This document shows positions 34,463 through 43,397 of a stretch of 64,000 bases of DNA, one piece after another. Origin of the DNA: Streptomyces sp. DSM 110735 (GTDB lineage Bacteria; Actinomycetota; Actinomycetes; Streptomycetales; Streptomycetaceae); contig NZ_JACYHF010000001.1 of the NCBI RefSeq assembly GCF_016482685.1, positions 62,001 to 126,000 of the forward strand, in the 5' to 3' direction. Numbering within the stretch: the stretch's first letter is position 1; every line of letters starts with the position of its first letter. The notes beneath the pieces are model-generated. The model searched no databases. It was not told where the DNA came from and was given only the letters and a program-made list of their open reading frames with translations. Both the position numbers and the translations under genes were made by a program.

Positions 34463-37400
34463 CGCGCTATCTCGACGCGGAACACGAGATCCGCACACTC
34501 AAAGCGCTACTGCGCAAGTCGCTCGACACGATTCGCGAGCTCAAGCAACCCTCCTCGGTCGCCGGACCTGCGGAGCCGATCGCGATCATCGGCATGGCTT
34601 GCGAGCTACCGGGCGGGGTCACCACGCCCGAAGATTACTGGTCCCTGCTGCGGTCCGGTCGCGAATGCGCACGCGACCTGCCTGCCAGCGAATGGGTGGC
34701 AGATGTCTATCGCCGCTACTTCGACCAGAATCCGCGCGCGGCCCGCTACGCTCGCGCAAACTATCTCGACAGTGATGTCATGCGTTTCGATCCGCGCGCC
34801 TTCAACATCTCCCCGAAGGAAGCGCGGGACATGGACCCGACGCAGCGACTCGCGCTGAAACTCACGGCTCAGGCACTGGAGCGCGCGGGGTACCAACCGC
34901 GGCGCATCGACGGGCGTGTCGGGGTGTACTTCGGGGTCATCGGCGGCGAATACGGCGCGCTCGCCCGACAATCGGCCGAGCCGGGTTCGTACGCCGCCAC
35001 CGGCTCGCTCAATAGCGTGGTGGCCGGCCGGATCAGCCACACCTTCGATTTCGGCGGGCCTGCCGTGGCCGTCGACACGGCGTGCTCATCGTCATTGGTC
35101 GCGCTGCACCTGGCCGGTGAGGCCATCCGCGCCGGAGATTGCGATGTCGCCGTGGTCGGCGGGGTGAACCTGCTGCTGGACCCATCGATCTTCACCGTGC
35201 TGTCGGGCATCGGCGCTCTCTCCGCTGACGGTCGTTGCCGCCCGTTCGCTGCGGACGGTGAGGGCTACGGCCGCGGTGAGGGGGGCGGGGTGGTTGTGCT
35301 GAAGCGTTGGAGTGACGCCGTGCGCGACCGCGACAACGTACTGGCCCTGGTGCGCGCCACGTCGATCAATCACGACGGAACCTGCAGCGGACTGACCGTA
35401 CCGAACGGACGGGCGCAGCGTGCCCTGATCGAGCAGACCCTCAAGCGATCGGGTCTGCGAGCCGCCGACGTCGACTACCTCGAGGCCCACGGCACCGGTA
35501 CCCGGCTGGGGGATCCCATCGAGATGTCGGCTGCGAGCGCGATCTACTGCCAGGACCGTTCCGCGGATCGACCGCTCGCCGTCGGCTCCGCAAAGGCACA
35601 GATCGGACATCTTGAGGCCGCGTCCGGCATCGCCTCGCTCATCAAACTCGTTCTGGTACTGCAAAAGCGCCGAGTGCCAGCACAATTCGTCGCGGGCGAA
35701 GCCAACCACGACATCGACTTCGAGCGCCTGTGCCTGCAACCGACGGTGACTGAAACACAGCTGACCTCCGCGCAGCCAGTCGGTGCGGTCAGCTCCTTCG
35801 GCTTCAGCGGCACCAACGGGCACGCCATCCTGTCGGCCGTTCCTCCGGCCGGGATCGCGCGGGCGGGGCAGCGGTCGAGCGCTCAGCCGGTACTGCTGTC
35901 GGCTCGCTCGGCCGCCGCGCTGACCGACCAGGTGTGCCGTCTGGCCAAACATCTGACCGAGGTCGATGCCGACCTCGAGGACGTCGGATTCACGCTGGCA
36001 GTAGGCAGGCACCACGGGCCGTTTCGCGCCCACCTGCTGGCCGAAACCCGCGAACAAGCAGTGCGCACCCTTGAAGCCAGGCGCGCCACGCCACAAATTG
36101 TCACCTCATCGCGGCTGTTCCGCGCCGGTGCGGCCAAACTCGCCTTCTTTGTCGGGGCGGCGGATCGTGGGCGGCAGGCCCGCCAGTGGTACGGCATGTT
36201 CTCCGCGTTCCGCGACGGCTTCGACCGAGTCGACGCGGCCTGGTCCAAACTGGGTGAACCGGCACTGACCCGCTGGATCGACTCGGACCACCATCCATCC
36301 AGCGCCGTGGAGTCCGCCGCCCTGCAGCTCGGGCTGCTGTGCGGCACGGTGCGGCTGTGGCAGGCATTCGGCCTCCAGCCGGCGATCTGGATGGCCGAAG
36401 GCATCGGATGCTTCGCGGTTGCTGTCGAGACCACCGCTCGCACACCACAAGACGCCCTCGCTGAGCTGAGTCGACTGGTCGAAGAGTCCCAGGTACGTCC
36501 TGACGGGAGCATCGACTTCTCCGGACTGCCAACTCCCCCGACCGGTGGCGCACCCACCCCTCACCTTCACCTCGACGCCGCCGTGATCTGTCCCCGTGAT
36601 GGTGATTTCGTCGGTCCTGACCAACTGGCCGACCCGGCCTACTGGGCTGCGGCCGCTACCGCGCGAACCGACATCTCCGCGGCCGGCCGCCTCTGCGTGG
36701 AACACGATGTGCACATCGGCATGTTGCTCGGTGAGGGCGGTGTGACCGCGAGTGTCCGGCAGCATCTCGATCCGGTTCTAACTCTTGTCGACACCGCCGA
36801 GGATGCAGACGATCCGCGGCAGGCCCTCGTCCGGAGCCTGTTGCGTATGTACGAGCTGGGCTTCGACATCGATTGGCACCCTCTCTACGAGAACACCGCA
36901 GCGCGCCGGATCACTTTGCCCACGAGTGCCCTGGACGAAGCGGTGTACGCCTTCGAATCCGCTGCCCGGCAGCCGGCCAGAGTCACAACGCCCGCCCGGT
37001 CCGGTGTACTGCAACCGATGCGACACCTTTCGCCTGGTGACAACCTCGAAGTGGATTTCGAGCTCGACCCTGTTGAGCTGGCCCTCTCCGACACACACCA
37101 TGTGGTTCACATCGGTTACTTCATCGAAATGCTGTTGCGCGGGCTGACCACAGTCGTGCCAGGCCGCGAGTTCGAGGTGGCCGACATGCATTTCAGCACG
37201 GCACTGGTCCTGCGCGACGGGCCCGGCATCGTCCGGTTGGTGTTCAACGGGTTGCGCGGCGACCGCGCCGGTTTCACCTTCCACTCGCTCGCCGATGCCG
37301 CGAACAACCAATGGCAGCAGCACGCGCACGGAACGCTCATCGAGCGATCACCAGCGGCGGAATCGGTGCGTGCTCATCCGCAGGTCGCGGAACGCGTCTA

Positions 37401-39000
37401 CTCGGGGGCCGAGTTCTACGCCGGCATGGGCGCGCGTGGAATGCGTCTCGGACCAAGCGTGCGTGCTGTCGGAGAAGTGTTCCGTGACGATTCCACTGTC
37501 TGGGCCACCGTCGCCGCAGAACACCGCGCTGCCCCGGCGCAGGCCGCCGCCCGGATCGCTCCGGGGCTGCTGGACGCCTGCTCGCAGCTGTTCCACGCCG
37601 CGCTGCCCGGCGAGCAGTCGACGCGGGCGTTCATGGTGGAGCGATTGCAGGGCCTGATCGTTCACTCCGGGGCGCCCACCGCGGTTACCGAACTGTATGT
37701 CGAAAACCTGCAGGTCGAATCCGGCAGTGCGCTCGCTCACGGTCGCATGGCGGTCCGCGACGTGGAAGGCCGGACCGTGCTCCAATGCGCCACCGCCACC
37801 GTGCGTGTCATCGAAGGAGGAATCGAATCGGTGCTGGCCGCCGCAGGACCGGTCGGTGACACTCTGCGCCTCACAGCCGACGACCTGACAGCCGCCACCG
37901 CAGGAGGTCGAAGCGCTGTCGAATGTATTGTGCGACGGCTGCTGGCCCGGTTGACCGACGCGCCGGAGGACGGCATCGGGCCACGTGATTCGACGACCGC
38001 GCTCGGCATCGATTCCCTGCAGGCCACTACTCTGCACCGGGCGCTGCGACCGATCGATACGGACGGACGAGTTCCGCTGGCCGATATCGTTGCCGGAATT
38101 TCCGTCTCCGAGCTGACCGCACGACTGCTCGGCAGGCGCAATGGTGTGGTGGTGGACGATCTTCCGGCGATGGCCCCGGCGACGGCACGCACCGGCGCCG
38201 GCTATCTGAAGCGGCGGGTGGAGACGGCACGAGTACGCCTGTTGTGCATCCCTTACGGTGGCGGCAGCACGCTGCTGTTCCAGCGTTGGCAGGGGTTGCT
38301 CGGCGACGAGGTGGACGTGTGCCCGGTGGCACTCCCCGGTCGCGGCGAGCGTCTCGGCGAACCACTGGTACCCAACGTGTACGACGTCGTGGACGCCCTG
38401 GAACCAGAAGTCGCCGAGGCATGCGACAAGCCCGTTGTCATCTACGGGCACAGCGCGGGCGCACTGATCGGTTACCTGCTGGCGCTGCGACTCCGCCGGC
38501 GCGGCATCACCGCTGTGCGGCATCTCGTCATCGGTGCCTTCAGCGGCCCAGGACTCAAGGAAAATCCTTTCTATCGCGATTCTTTGCGCACCCTCGCGGC
38601 TGCCGGGTACCCGGACCTGCCGAGCGCCGAACAGATCCGAGGGCTGGACGCGGAGGCACTACGCGAGCTCGCGCGACTGCTGCTGCTCCCCACCCCGTCG
38701 GACGTGGACGCCGAGTTCCTGCGCCTGACACTGCCGATTCTGGTCAATGACATTCGCCTCGTAGGCAGCTTCCGGCCCGCCGATGCGCATGTGCTCGACA
38801 TTCCCATCACCGCGGTCCACGGCACCCAAGAGGACCGAGTGACCAGTGACGAGATGCGCGACTGGCGCCATCACACCTCCGCAGGCTTCGACTTCCACAC
38901 CGTGGTCGGCGACCACTTCTTCCTCCATCCGGACCAGCGGCAGCATGAACTGCTCGCCATCATTCGTGAGGTTGTGAATGACGACCGTAGACACCCCTGA
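34459..39000 (+). CDS. Type I PKS: KS - degenerate AT - DH-like - ACP - thioesterase
   Basis: 1513 aa. A coiled-coil docking segment (EHEIRTLKALLRKSLDTIREL) precedes KS3 (Cys209, EAHGTG, QIGHLEA). The AT region lacks GHSxGE (WMAEGIGCF) and must be inactive. A double-hotdog DH-like domain follows (~850-1130): THHVVHIGYFIEML lacks the usual HxxxGxxxxP spacing, but GLLDACSQ keeps the second-half Asp. ACP has GIDSLQ (Ser1186). The C-terminal ~240 aa are a type-II-like thioesterase, YGHSAGA with Ser1332. No ketoreductase exists in the set, so the hotdog may act as an aldol cyclase (product-template-like) or need a trans ketoreductase. The thioesterase should release the chain. Confidence 0.88.
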   Translation: MTRYLDAEHEIRTLKALLRKSLDTIRELKQPSSVAGPAEPIAIIGMACELPGGVTTPEDYWSLLRSGRECARDLPASEWVADVYRRYFDQNPRAARYARANYLDSDVMRFDPRAFNISPKEARDMDPTQRLALKLTAQALERAGYQPRRIDGRVGVYFGVIGGEYGALARQSAEPGSYAATGSLNSVVAGRISHTFDFGGPAVAVDTACSSSLVALHLAGEAIRAGDCDVAVVGGVNLLLDPSIFTVLSGIGALSADGRCRPFAADGEGYGRGEGGGVVVLKRWSDAVRDRDNVLALVRATSINHDGTCSGLTVPNGRAQRALIEQTLKRSGLRAADVDYLEAHGTGTRLGDPIEMSAASAIYCQDRSADRPLAVGSAKAQIGHLEAASGIASLIKLVLVLQKRRVPAQFVAGEANHDIDFERLCLQPTVTETQLTSAQPVGAVSSFGFSGTNGHAILSAVPPAGIARAGQRSSAQPVLLSARSAAALTDQVCRLAKHLTEVDADLEDVGFTLAVGRHHGPFRAHLLAETREQAVRTLEARRATPQIVTSSRLFRAGAAKLAFFVGAADRGRQARQWYGMFSAFRDGFDRVDAAWSKLGEPALTRWIDSDHHPSSAVESAALQLGLLCGTVRLWQAFGLQPAIWMAEGIGCFAVAVETTARTPQDALAELSRLVEESQVRPDGSIDFSGLPTPPTGGAPTPHLHLDAAVICPRDGDFVGPDQLADPAYWAAAATARTDISAAGRLCVEHDVHIGMLLGEGGVTASVRQHLDPVLTLVDTAEDADDPRQALVRSLLRMYELGFDIDWHPLYENTAARRITLPTSALDEAVYAFESAARQPARVTTPARSGVLQPMRHLSPGDNLEVDFELDPVELALSDTHHVVHIGYFIEMLLRGLTTVVPGREFEVADMHFSTALVLRDGPGIVRLVFNGLRGDRAGFTFHSLADAANNQWQQHAHGTLIERSPAAESVRAHPQVAERVYSGAEFYAGMGARGMRLGPSVRAVGEVFRDDSTVWATVAAEHRAAPAQAAARIAPGLLDACSQLFHAALPGEQSTRAFMVERLQGLIVHSGAPTAVTELYVENLQVESGSALAHGRMAVRDVEGRTVLQCATATVRVIEGGIESVLAAAGPVGDTLRLTADDLTAATAGGRSAVECIVRRLLARLTDAPEDGIGPRDSTTALGIDSLQATTLHRALRPIDTDGRVPLADIVAGISVSELTARLLGRRNGVVVDDLPAMAPATARTGAGYLKRRVETARVRLLCIPYGGGSTLLFQRWQGLLGDEVDVCPVALPGRGERLGEPLVPNVYDVVDALEPEVAEACDKPVVIYGHSAGALIGYLLALRLRRRGITAVRHLVIGAFSGPGLKENPFYRDSLRTLAAAGYPDLPSAEQIRGLDAEALRELARLLLLPTPSDVDAEFLRLTLPILVNDIRLVGSFRPADAHVLDIPITAVHGTQEDRVTSDEMRDWRHHTSAGFDFHTVVGDHFFLHPDQRQHELLAIIREVVNDDRRHP

Positions 39001-40600
39001 AATCGAAGTGCTGGTGGTCGGCGCGGGCCCTGTCGGCCTCACCCTCGCCTGCGCGCTCGCCGACAACGACGTGCGGATACGTATCATCGACAAATTCGAG
39101 CACTGGTCACCGCTGAGCAAGGCCATGACGCTCACACCGCGCACGCTGGAGTGCTTCCACATGCTCGGCGTCGCCGCCGAATGTCTGCAAAGCGGCATCA
39201 TGTCCCGACGGATCAACCATTACACCCAGCGCGGACGCACTATCGGCGTGGCGGATCTCGCCGAGCTCGAGGGCGACTATCCGGGGCTTCTGCAGCTCAG
39301 TCAGAGCGACACCACCGGCATCCTCGACCGGGCGGCGGCAGAGCGGGGTATCACCGTTGAACGTGGCCGCGCACTGATTGACATCGAAGTGGACGGGGAC
39401 AGCCATCGCTGTTCCCTGCTTGACGCCGATGGCCGAACCTCCACGGTCACCGCACGTTTCGTGGTCGGCGCGGACGGCGGCCGCAGCCGGGTTCGGCAGA
39501 TCATCGGCGCGGACTTCGACGGTGCGGAACAGGATGAGACCTTCATCATGGCCGACATCGAGATGAGCGGGTTTCCGCATCACGCGCACGAGCGACATCA
39601 GTTCTGGCTTGACGAAGGCACCTTCCTCGCGGTTCTGCCCATCGACGGCCGCATGTTCCGGCTAGTCTCCACCTGCCGGGTTGCCTCCGCGGAGGTGGAC
39701 GAGGAATTCGTGCTGCGTCGATTCAGTGAAGTGCTGAGCGCAGTCGGTCTCGACGCGGTGGTTCTGGGCAATCCGTATTGGATCAGCCGATTCAACCCCC
39801 GGCAGTTCATCGCCGACAGCTTCCGGAGCCAGGGAATCTTCCTGGCCGGGGACGCCGCACACGTGCAGAGCCCCATCGGCGCACAGGGATTGAACACCGG
39901 CATCCAGGACTCGATTGATCTGGCCTGGAAGCTGGCCCTGGTGTTGCGCGCCAAAGCGGGCGACGCTCTGCTCGACAGTTACCACGACGAACGGTTTCCA
40001 GTGGCGCAAGCCCTGTTCGCCTACAACAACATGCTGAGCGAACGCGTCTTCGGGCGGAACCGGTGGAAACGAAGGCGGCTGCGTAGTCAGAACAAGCGGC
40101 TGCGTCGACGCGCGTATCACACCGCGGAAATAGCGAAGCTCAGTCAATTCGCCGTGTCCTATCCCGCACCGGCGGGATCCGTCGTACGTTCCCGAATTGT
40201 CCCCGGCCGGCGTATGCCGACCTGCACGCTGACATCGGCTTCGGGTTCGTTCGACCTGCTGCGTGAACTGGGCGCGCGGCGGCATGTCGTCATGGCTTTC
40301 GCAGGTGCGCACGACACTGACGAGTCGCTCGTCGGGCAGGCGCTGGAAAAGTACCGGGAGCGTCTGGGGGACGACGCATTCCGCGCCTACACCGTGCACG
40401 ACAGGACATCTGCGGGCCAGCGGTTCGACAGGCCCGCGGGTCCGCACGCTCTGATCGACATCGCCGGGCGCTGCCGGGACCGCCTCGGTCTCCAGCCGGG
40501 AGACGTCGTGGTGATCCGTCCCGACGGCTATGTCGGGGCCATCGCGGACGCGACATCGCTAGCAACCCTCGACGACTACCTCGACCGCTTGTTCGTTTGA
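38978..40600 (+). CDS. PHBH-type FAD-dependent monooxygenase
   Basis: 540 aa, overlapping the PKS stop by 23 bases. GAGPVGLTLACALA is the FAD-binding GxGxxG, FVVGADGGRSRVR the DG motif, and GIFLAGDAAHVQSPIGAQGLN the GD motif. The extra C-terminal domain (thioredoxin-like, ~400-540) is typical of phenol and polyketide hydroxylases. It uses NAD(P)H, FAD and O2 to hydroxylate an aromatic ring or carry out related oxidations, which fits a tailoring step on a cyclised polyketide. Confidence 0.88.
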   Translation: MTTVDTPEIEVLVVGAGPVGLTLACALADNDVRIRIIDKFEHWSPLSKAMTLTPRTLECFHMLGVAAECLQSGIMSRRINHYTQRGRTIGVADLAELEGDYPGLLQLSQSDTTGILDRAAAERGITVERGRALIDIEVDGDSHRCSLLDADGRTSTVTARFVVGADGGRSRVRQIIGADFDGAEQDETFIMADIEMSGFPHHAHERHQFWLDEGTFLAVLPIDGRMFRLVSTCRVASAEVDEEFVLRRFSEVLSAVGLDAVVLGNPYWISRFNPRQFIADSFRSQGIFLAGDAAHVQSPIGAQGLNTGIQDSIDLAWKLALVLRAKAGDALLDSYHDERFPVAQALFAYNNMLSERVFGRNRWKRRRLRSQNKRLRRRAYHTAEIAKLSQFAVSYPAPAGSVVRSRIVPGRRMPTCTLTSASGSFDLLRELGARRHVVMAFAGAHDTDESLVGQALEKYRERLGDDAFRAYTVHDRTSAGQRFDRPAGPHALIDIAGRCRDRLGLQPGDVVVIRPDGYVGAIADATSLATLDDYLDRLFV

Positions 40601-40647
40601 TCGCCACATCGGATCTCGCGACGGTGAACTGATAGAAGGGGAACACC

Positions 40648-41529
40648 GTGCCAGTCATTATGTTCGCGGGCCAGGGCTCGCAGTATGCGGGAATGGGACG
40701 CGACCTGTTGGACGAGTTCCCTGAGCACCTGGCACGCGCGGACGAGGTGCTGGGTTACTCCGTCCGCGATCTATGTCTCGGCGAAAACGGGCAGTTGAAC
40801 TCTACAAAGTTCGTCCAGCCCGCGCTGTACGTCGTGAATATATTGACCTACTTGCGTGTTCGGCGAGAGTGTTACATCGAACCGAGCGCACTGCTCGGGC
40901 ACAGCCTTGGCGAGTACTGCGCATTGCACATCGCGGACGTCTTCGACTTCGCCACCGGACTCGCCCTGGTGGCACGCCGTGGGGAGCTGATGGCGGATGC
41001 TGCCGATGGCGCCATGGCGGCGGTCGTCGGACTCGACACCGACGCAGTGCACGACGCTCTCACAGCCTGGAGCGGAGACGGACTTTGGGTAGCCGGTTAC
41101 AACACGCCAGATCAGACCGTGCTCTCCGGCTCCCCTGATCAGGTGCGTGCCGCCAGAGATCACTTCCTCGATGCCGGGGCGCGAAATTACGTCCCGTTGA
41201 ACGTCAGCGGTGCGTTCCATTCCCCATTGATGGCGGCAGCCCAGTCGGAGTTTCAGCGCGTACTGGCCCGGGTCGACCTCAAGGCTCCGCGCATACCGGT
41301 GGTGAGCAACATTACTGGCGCGATTCACACTGCAGACCGGATTGGACACCATCTGGGCGAACAGATTTCGGGCCCGGTCCGGTGGGTGGAGAGCATTCAG
41401 CTGCTGGCAAGCCGCGGCGAAACCACTTGGATCGAAATCGGCCCTAAGAGGGTGCTTACGCCGATGGTCGAACAGACTTTGGCGGTCCACAGCAGGGCGA
41501 TGAGGGAGCGTCCGGACAGGACGGTCTAA
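40648..41529 (+). CDS. Stand-alone malonyl-CoA:ACP acyltransferase (trans-AT)
   Basis: 293 aa from GTG 40648 (AAGGGGA upstream). MFAGQGSQYAGMG is the family opening, GHSLGE holds Ser86, and VSGAFHSPLM holds His191. It is the only intact AT in the window and follows three PKS proteins whose AT regions are dead or missing, so it should load all modules with malonyl units. The TAA stop (41527-41529) lies inside the left inverted repeat of the adjacent insertion sequence, so the native C-terminus may have been slightly longer. Confidence 0.88.
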   Translation: MPVIMFAGQGSQYAGMGRDLLDEFPEHLARADEVLGYSVRDLCLGENGQLNSTKFVQPALYVVNILTYLRVRRECYIEPSALLGHSLGEYCALHIADVFDFATGLALVARRGELMADAADGAMAAVVGLDTDAVHDALTAWSGDGLWVAGYNTPDQTVLSGSPDQVRAARDHFLDAGARNYVPLNVSGAFHSPLMAAAQSEFQRVLARVDLKAPRIPVVSNITGAIHTADRIGHHLGEQISGPVRWVESIQLLASRGETTWIEIGPKRVLTPMVEQTLAVHSRAMRERPDRTV

Positions 41530-41543
41530 GCGCTGTCCCGTAA
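41526..41543 (+). repeat. Left terminal inverted repeat of the IS
   Basis: CTAAGCGCTGTCCCGTAA. It pairs with the right end with one mismatch (position 6) and contains the TAA stop of the acyltransferase gene. Confidence 0.7.
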
Positions 41544-41594
41544 ATGATCTTCGGGTTGACTCAAGCACGGTTGGCCGCTGTGGGACCCGCTGGC

Positions 41595-42365
41595 TTACCC
41601 GGAAAGGGCGAGGTTGTGCATCCGCGCGATGCCGAGCATGGCGTGATGGACACCGTCGTCCTTCAAACGACAATCGCGGAGGATCTTCCAGGTCTTCATG
41701 CGGGCGAAGACGTGCTCGACGCGGGCGCGGACCTGTTTGTGGGACTTGTTGTGGTCCTCCTTCCAGCCCGGGAGTTCGCTTTGTCCGCGCTGCCGGCGGT
41801 GAGGGATGACGAGTCCGGTGCCTGGGTAGCCGCCGTCGGCGATCGTAATGATGTTGCCCACGGCAGCCTTGGCGCCGGATTCCTCCCAGGCCCTGCAGTC
41901 GTTGCGATTCCCGGCGAGCGGTCGACCGACCACGACGATCAGGCGGGTGTCGGCGTCGATGACGACCTGGTGGTTGGTGGAGTATCGGTAGTTCTTCGAC
42001 CGCTCGGCGATGGTGTGATCCCGGGTGGGGACCAGGGTGCCGTCCACGATGAGCACGGTGTCTTTGGCGAACCGCTTGCGGGGCTGGAGGGCGAGCCTCG
42101 GCCCGAGGTGGTCGATGATGCGGTCCGCTGCCGACTTGGACACCCGGAACAGCGGGGCGAGTTGGCGCATGGTCAGGTTCGTGCGCCAGTAGGCCGCGAC
42201 CAGCAGGGCCCGGTCCTCCAGCGGAAGGCTCCACGGCCGGCCCTTGCGGACGGCGTCAGCACCCTGGCGCCTCAGAGCGGTTACCAGCTTCCCGAACTGC
42301 CTCGGGCTCAGCCCGCTGAACAGGGCTATCCAGGATGGCTCCGACGCCGTGATTACACCAGCCAC
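41595..42365 (-). CDS. IS5-family (DDE_Tnp_4-type) transposase
   Basis: 256 aa. An N-terminal helix-turn-helix (SPRQFGKLVTALRRQG, LTMRQLAPLFRVSKSAADRI) is followed by the DDE core: LIVDGTLVP with the first Asp, ITIADGGYPG with the second, and a late Glu in RARVEHVFARMKTW. It reads as complete, so the element may be active. The start is placed at MAGVITASEPSW. Confidence 0.85.
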   Translation of the reverse strand: MAGVITASEPSWIALFSGLSPRQFGKLVTALRRQGADAVRKGRPWSLPLEDRALLVAAYWRTNLTMRQLAPLFRVSKSAADRIIDHLGPRLALQPRKRFAKDTVLIVDGTLVPTRDHTIAERSKNYRYSTNHQVVIDADTRLIVVVGRPLAGNRNDCRAWEESGAKAAVGNIITIADGGYPGTGLVIPHRRQRGQSELPGWKEDHNKSHKQVRARVEHVFARMKTWKILRDCRLKDDGVHHAMLGIARMHNLALSG

Positions 42366-42464
42366 GGCGAGATCGTCTCACCTTGATCATGGCGCGGGGC
42401 CGCCGTCCTCTGACGGGAGACATCTCGGTCGCCCGGACGGATTCGGCATGAGAGCCTCACGCCC

Positions 42465-42878
42465 GTGGCTACTGAAACCGAGGTGGGAGAGCTGTTGCAC
42501 CAGCGCGGCTGGAGGTCGGCGTTCACGGTCGCCGAAAGGGTGAACGCCTGGGCTGCCCTGGTGAGCGCCATCGAGCGCGGCTACGGCGACGACATCTACG
42601 AGTACACCAATGACCTCTACTGCCGAAACTGGCTGCACGAGGCGTGGCTCCTGCTGGACGAACACGTCGTCCAGCTCTGGACCCCGCGGATCAAAGCCTT
42701 GGACGCGCAGTACAAGGCCGCGACTGTCGACGACGACGGCCACGCACTCGATCATTTCCACAGGCTGCCTGGCCCCGACCTGTGGTGGTGGCGGCGCCAC
42801 CCCCGCATCCTCACCGGAGACCTCGGACGTTCGCTGCGCTCGGCCGGTGCCATCGGCGCCGACCCGGGCACGACATGA
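42465..42878 (+). CDS. Passenger-like hypothetical protein inside the IS
   Basis: 137 aa from GTG 42465. It has protein-like composition with conserved-looking aromatic motifs (LLHQRGWRSAFTVAERVNAW, DDIYEYTNDLY, WWWRRHP). I recall similar small actinobacterial proteins but no function. It ends 17 bp before the right inverted repeat and is transcribed opposite to the transposase. It is either a true passenger or a host gene caught between a transposase and a chance repeat. Confidence 0.6.
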   Translation: MATETEVGELLHQRGWRSAFTVAERVNAWAALVSAIERGYGDDIYEYTNDLYCRNWLHEAWLLLDEHVVQLWTPRIKALDAQYKAATVDDDGHALDHFHRLPGPDLWWWRRHPRILTGDLGRSLRSAGAIGADPGTT

Positions 42879-42895
42879 CCCTCAGCCTCGAGGGA

Positions 42896-42913
42896 TTACG
42901 GGACAGCACTTAG
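42896..42913 (-). repeat. Right terminal inverted repeat of the IS
   Basis: TTACGGGACAGCACTTAG, the inverse of the left end with a single mismatch. Confidence 0.7.
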
Positions 42914-43060
42914 TGGCACTTCGTCTGGTTCTTCTGGTTCTTGGGAGCCATATGGGAGCCGACCCACTCTCTAATCCTCCTCCAGACCACCTGAGACCGC
43001 CCGACCACAACGCCTTTACCAGGCGACACAGCAAAGCACCTGGCCTCGACTCCAACCGAA

Positions 43061-43108
43061 CCTCATTCGGGACGAAGAGGTCGTGGGTTCAAATCCCGCC
43101 ACCTCGAC
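43061..43108 (+). other. 3' fragment of tRNA-Pro(CGG): probable attachment site (att) of an integrated island
   Basis: The sequence covers the anticodon arm (TTCGGGA loop), variable loop, T arm with GGTTCAAATCC and the acceptor 3' strand CCACCTCG of a tRNA-Pro. The bases upstream do not form a D arm or 5' acceptor strand, so this is not a whole gene. Tyrosine-integrase elements commonly leave such a 3' piece at one end while restoring the full tRNA at the other. A native-looking terminator follows at 43124. I therefore take it as the right end of an island covering at least 1-43,061. Confidence 0.7.
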
Positions 43109-43123
43109 AGCCGTAGTACCAGG

Positions 43124-43160
43124 TCAGGGGCCTGATCCATCAAGTGGATCAGGCCCCTGA
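43124..43160 (+). terminator. Rho-independent terminator (16-bp stem)
   Basis: TCAGGGGCCTGATCCA (43124-43139) pairs perfectly with 43145-43160 around a 5-nt loop and is followed by TCCTGTTT. It lies 16 bases after the tRNA-Pro 3' end and was probably the terminator of the original tRNA gene. The following ~237 bp to 43397 hold nothing I recognise. Confidence 0.85.
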
Positions 43161-43397
43161 TCCTGTTTGGCGGGTTGGATGGGGAGCCGTCTAGGCGCCG
43201 AGTTCGGTGACTGACTCCCTGGTTGCAAGCAGCCGAGTAGAGCCAGGACGGCCGACCAGTGGGGCAGCGTCACTCGCACGGAACTGGTGACATCGGGCCC
43301 CTCGCCAGCGGCGCCACGGGCGGGCGGACGGGTCCAGGAAGAATCCCGAGCCATTCCGATGGGTCCTGAGGAATCTCAAGCCGCGGTCCTCTCCGCC

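Larger units (their letters stand above)
41526..42913. mobile_element. IS5-like insertion sequence with passenger gene
   Basis: The element is bounded by 18-bp inverted repeats differing at one base (41526-41543 and 42896-42913). It contains a minus-strand DDE transposase and a plus-strand passenger gene of unknown function. At 1388 bp it is longer than a one-gene IS5 copy. The outermost CTAAG/CTTAG bases could be part of the repeats or an imperfect target duplication. Insertion directly after the trans-AT gene supplied that gene's stop. Confidence 0.65.

Noticed and set aside
41526..42440. Shorter IS ending just upstream of the transposase start
   Set aside because: The region around 42380-42440 has only a partial match to the left repeat, whereas 42896-42913 matches 17 of 18 bases.
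43061..43108. Complete tRNA gene
   Set aside because: The 5' acceptor strand and D arm are absent upstream, so only the 3' part exists.
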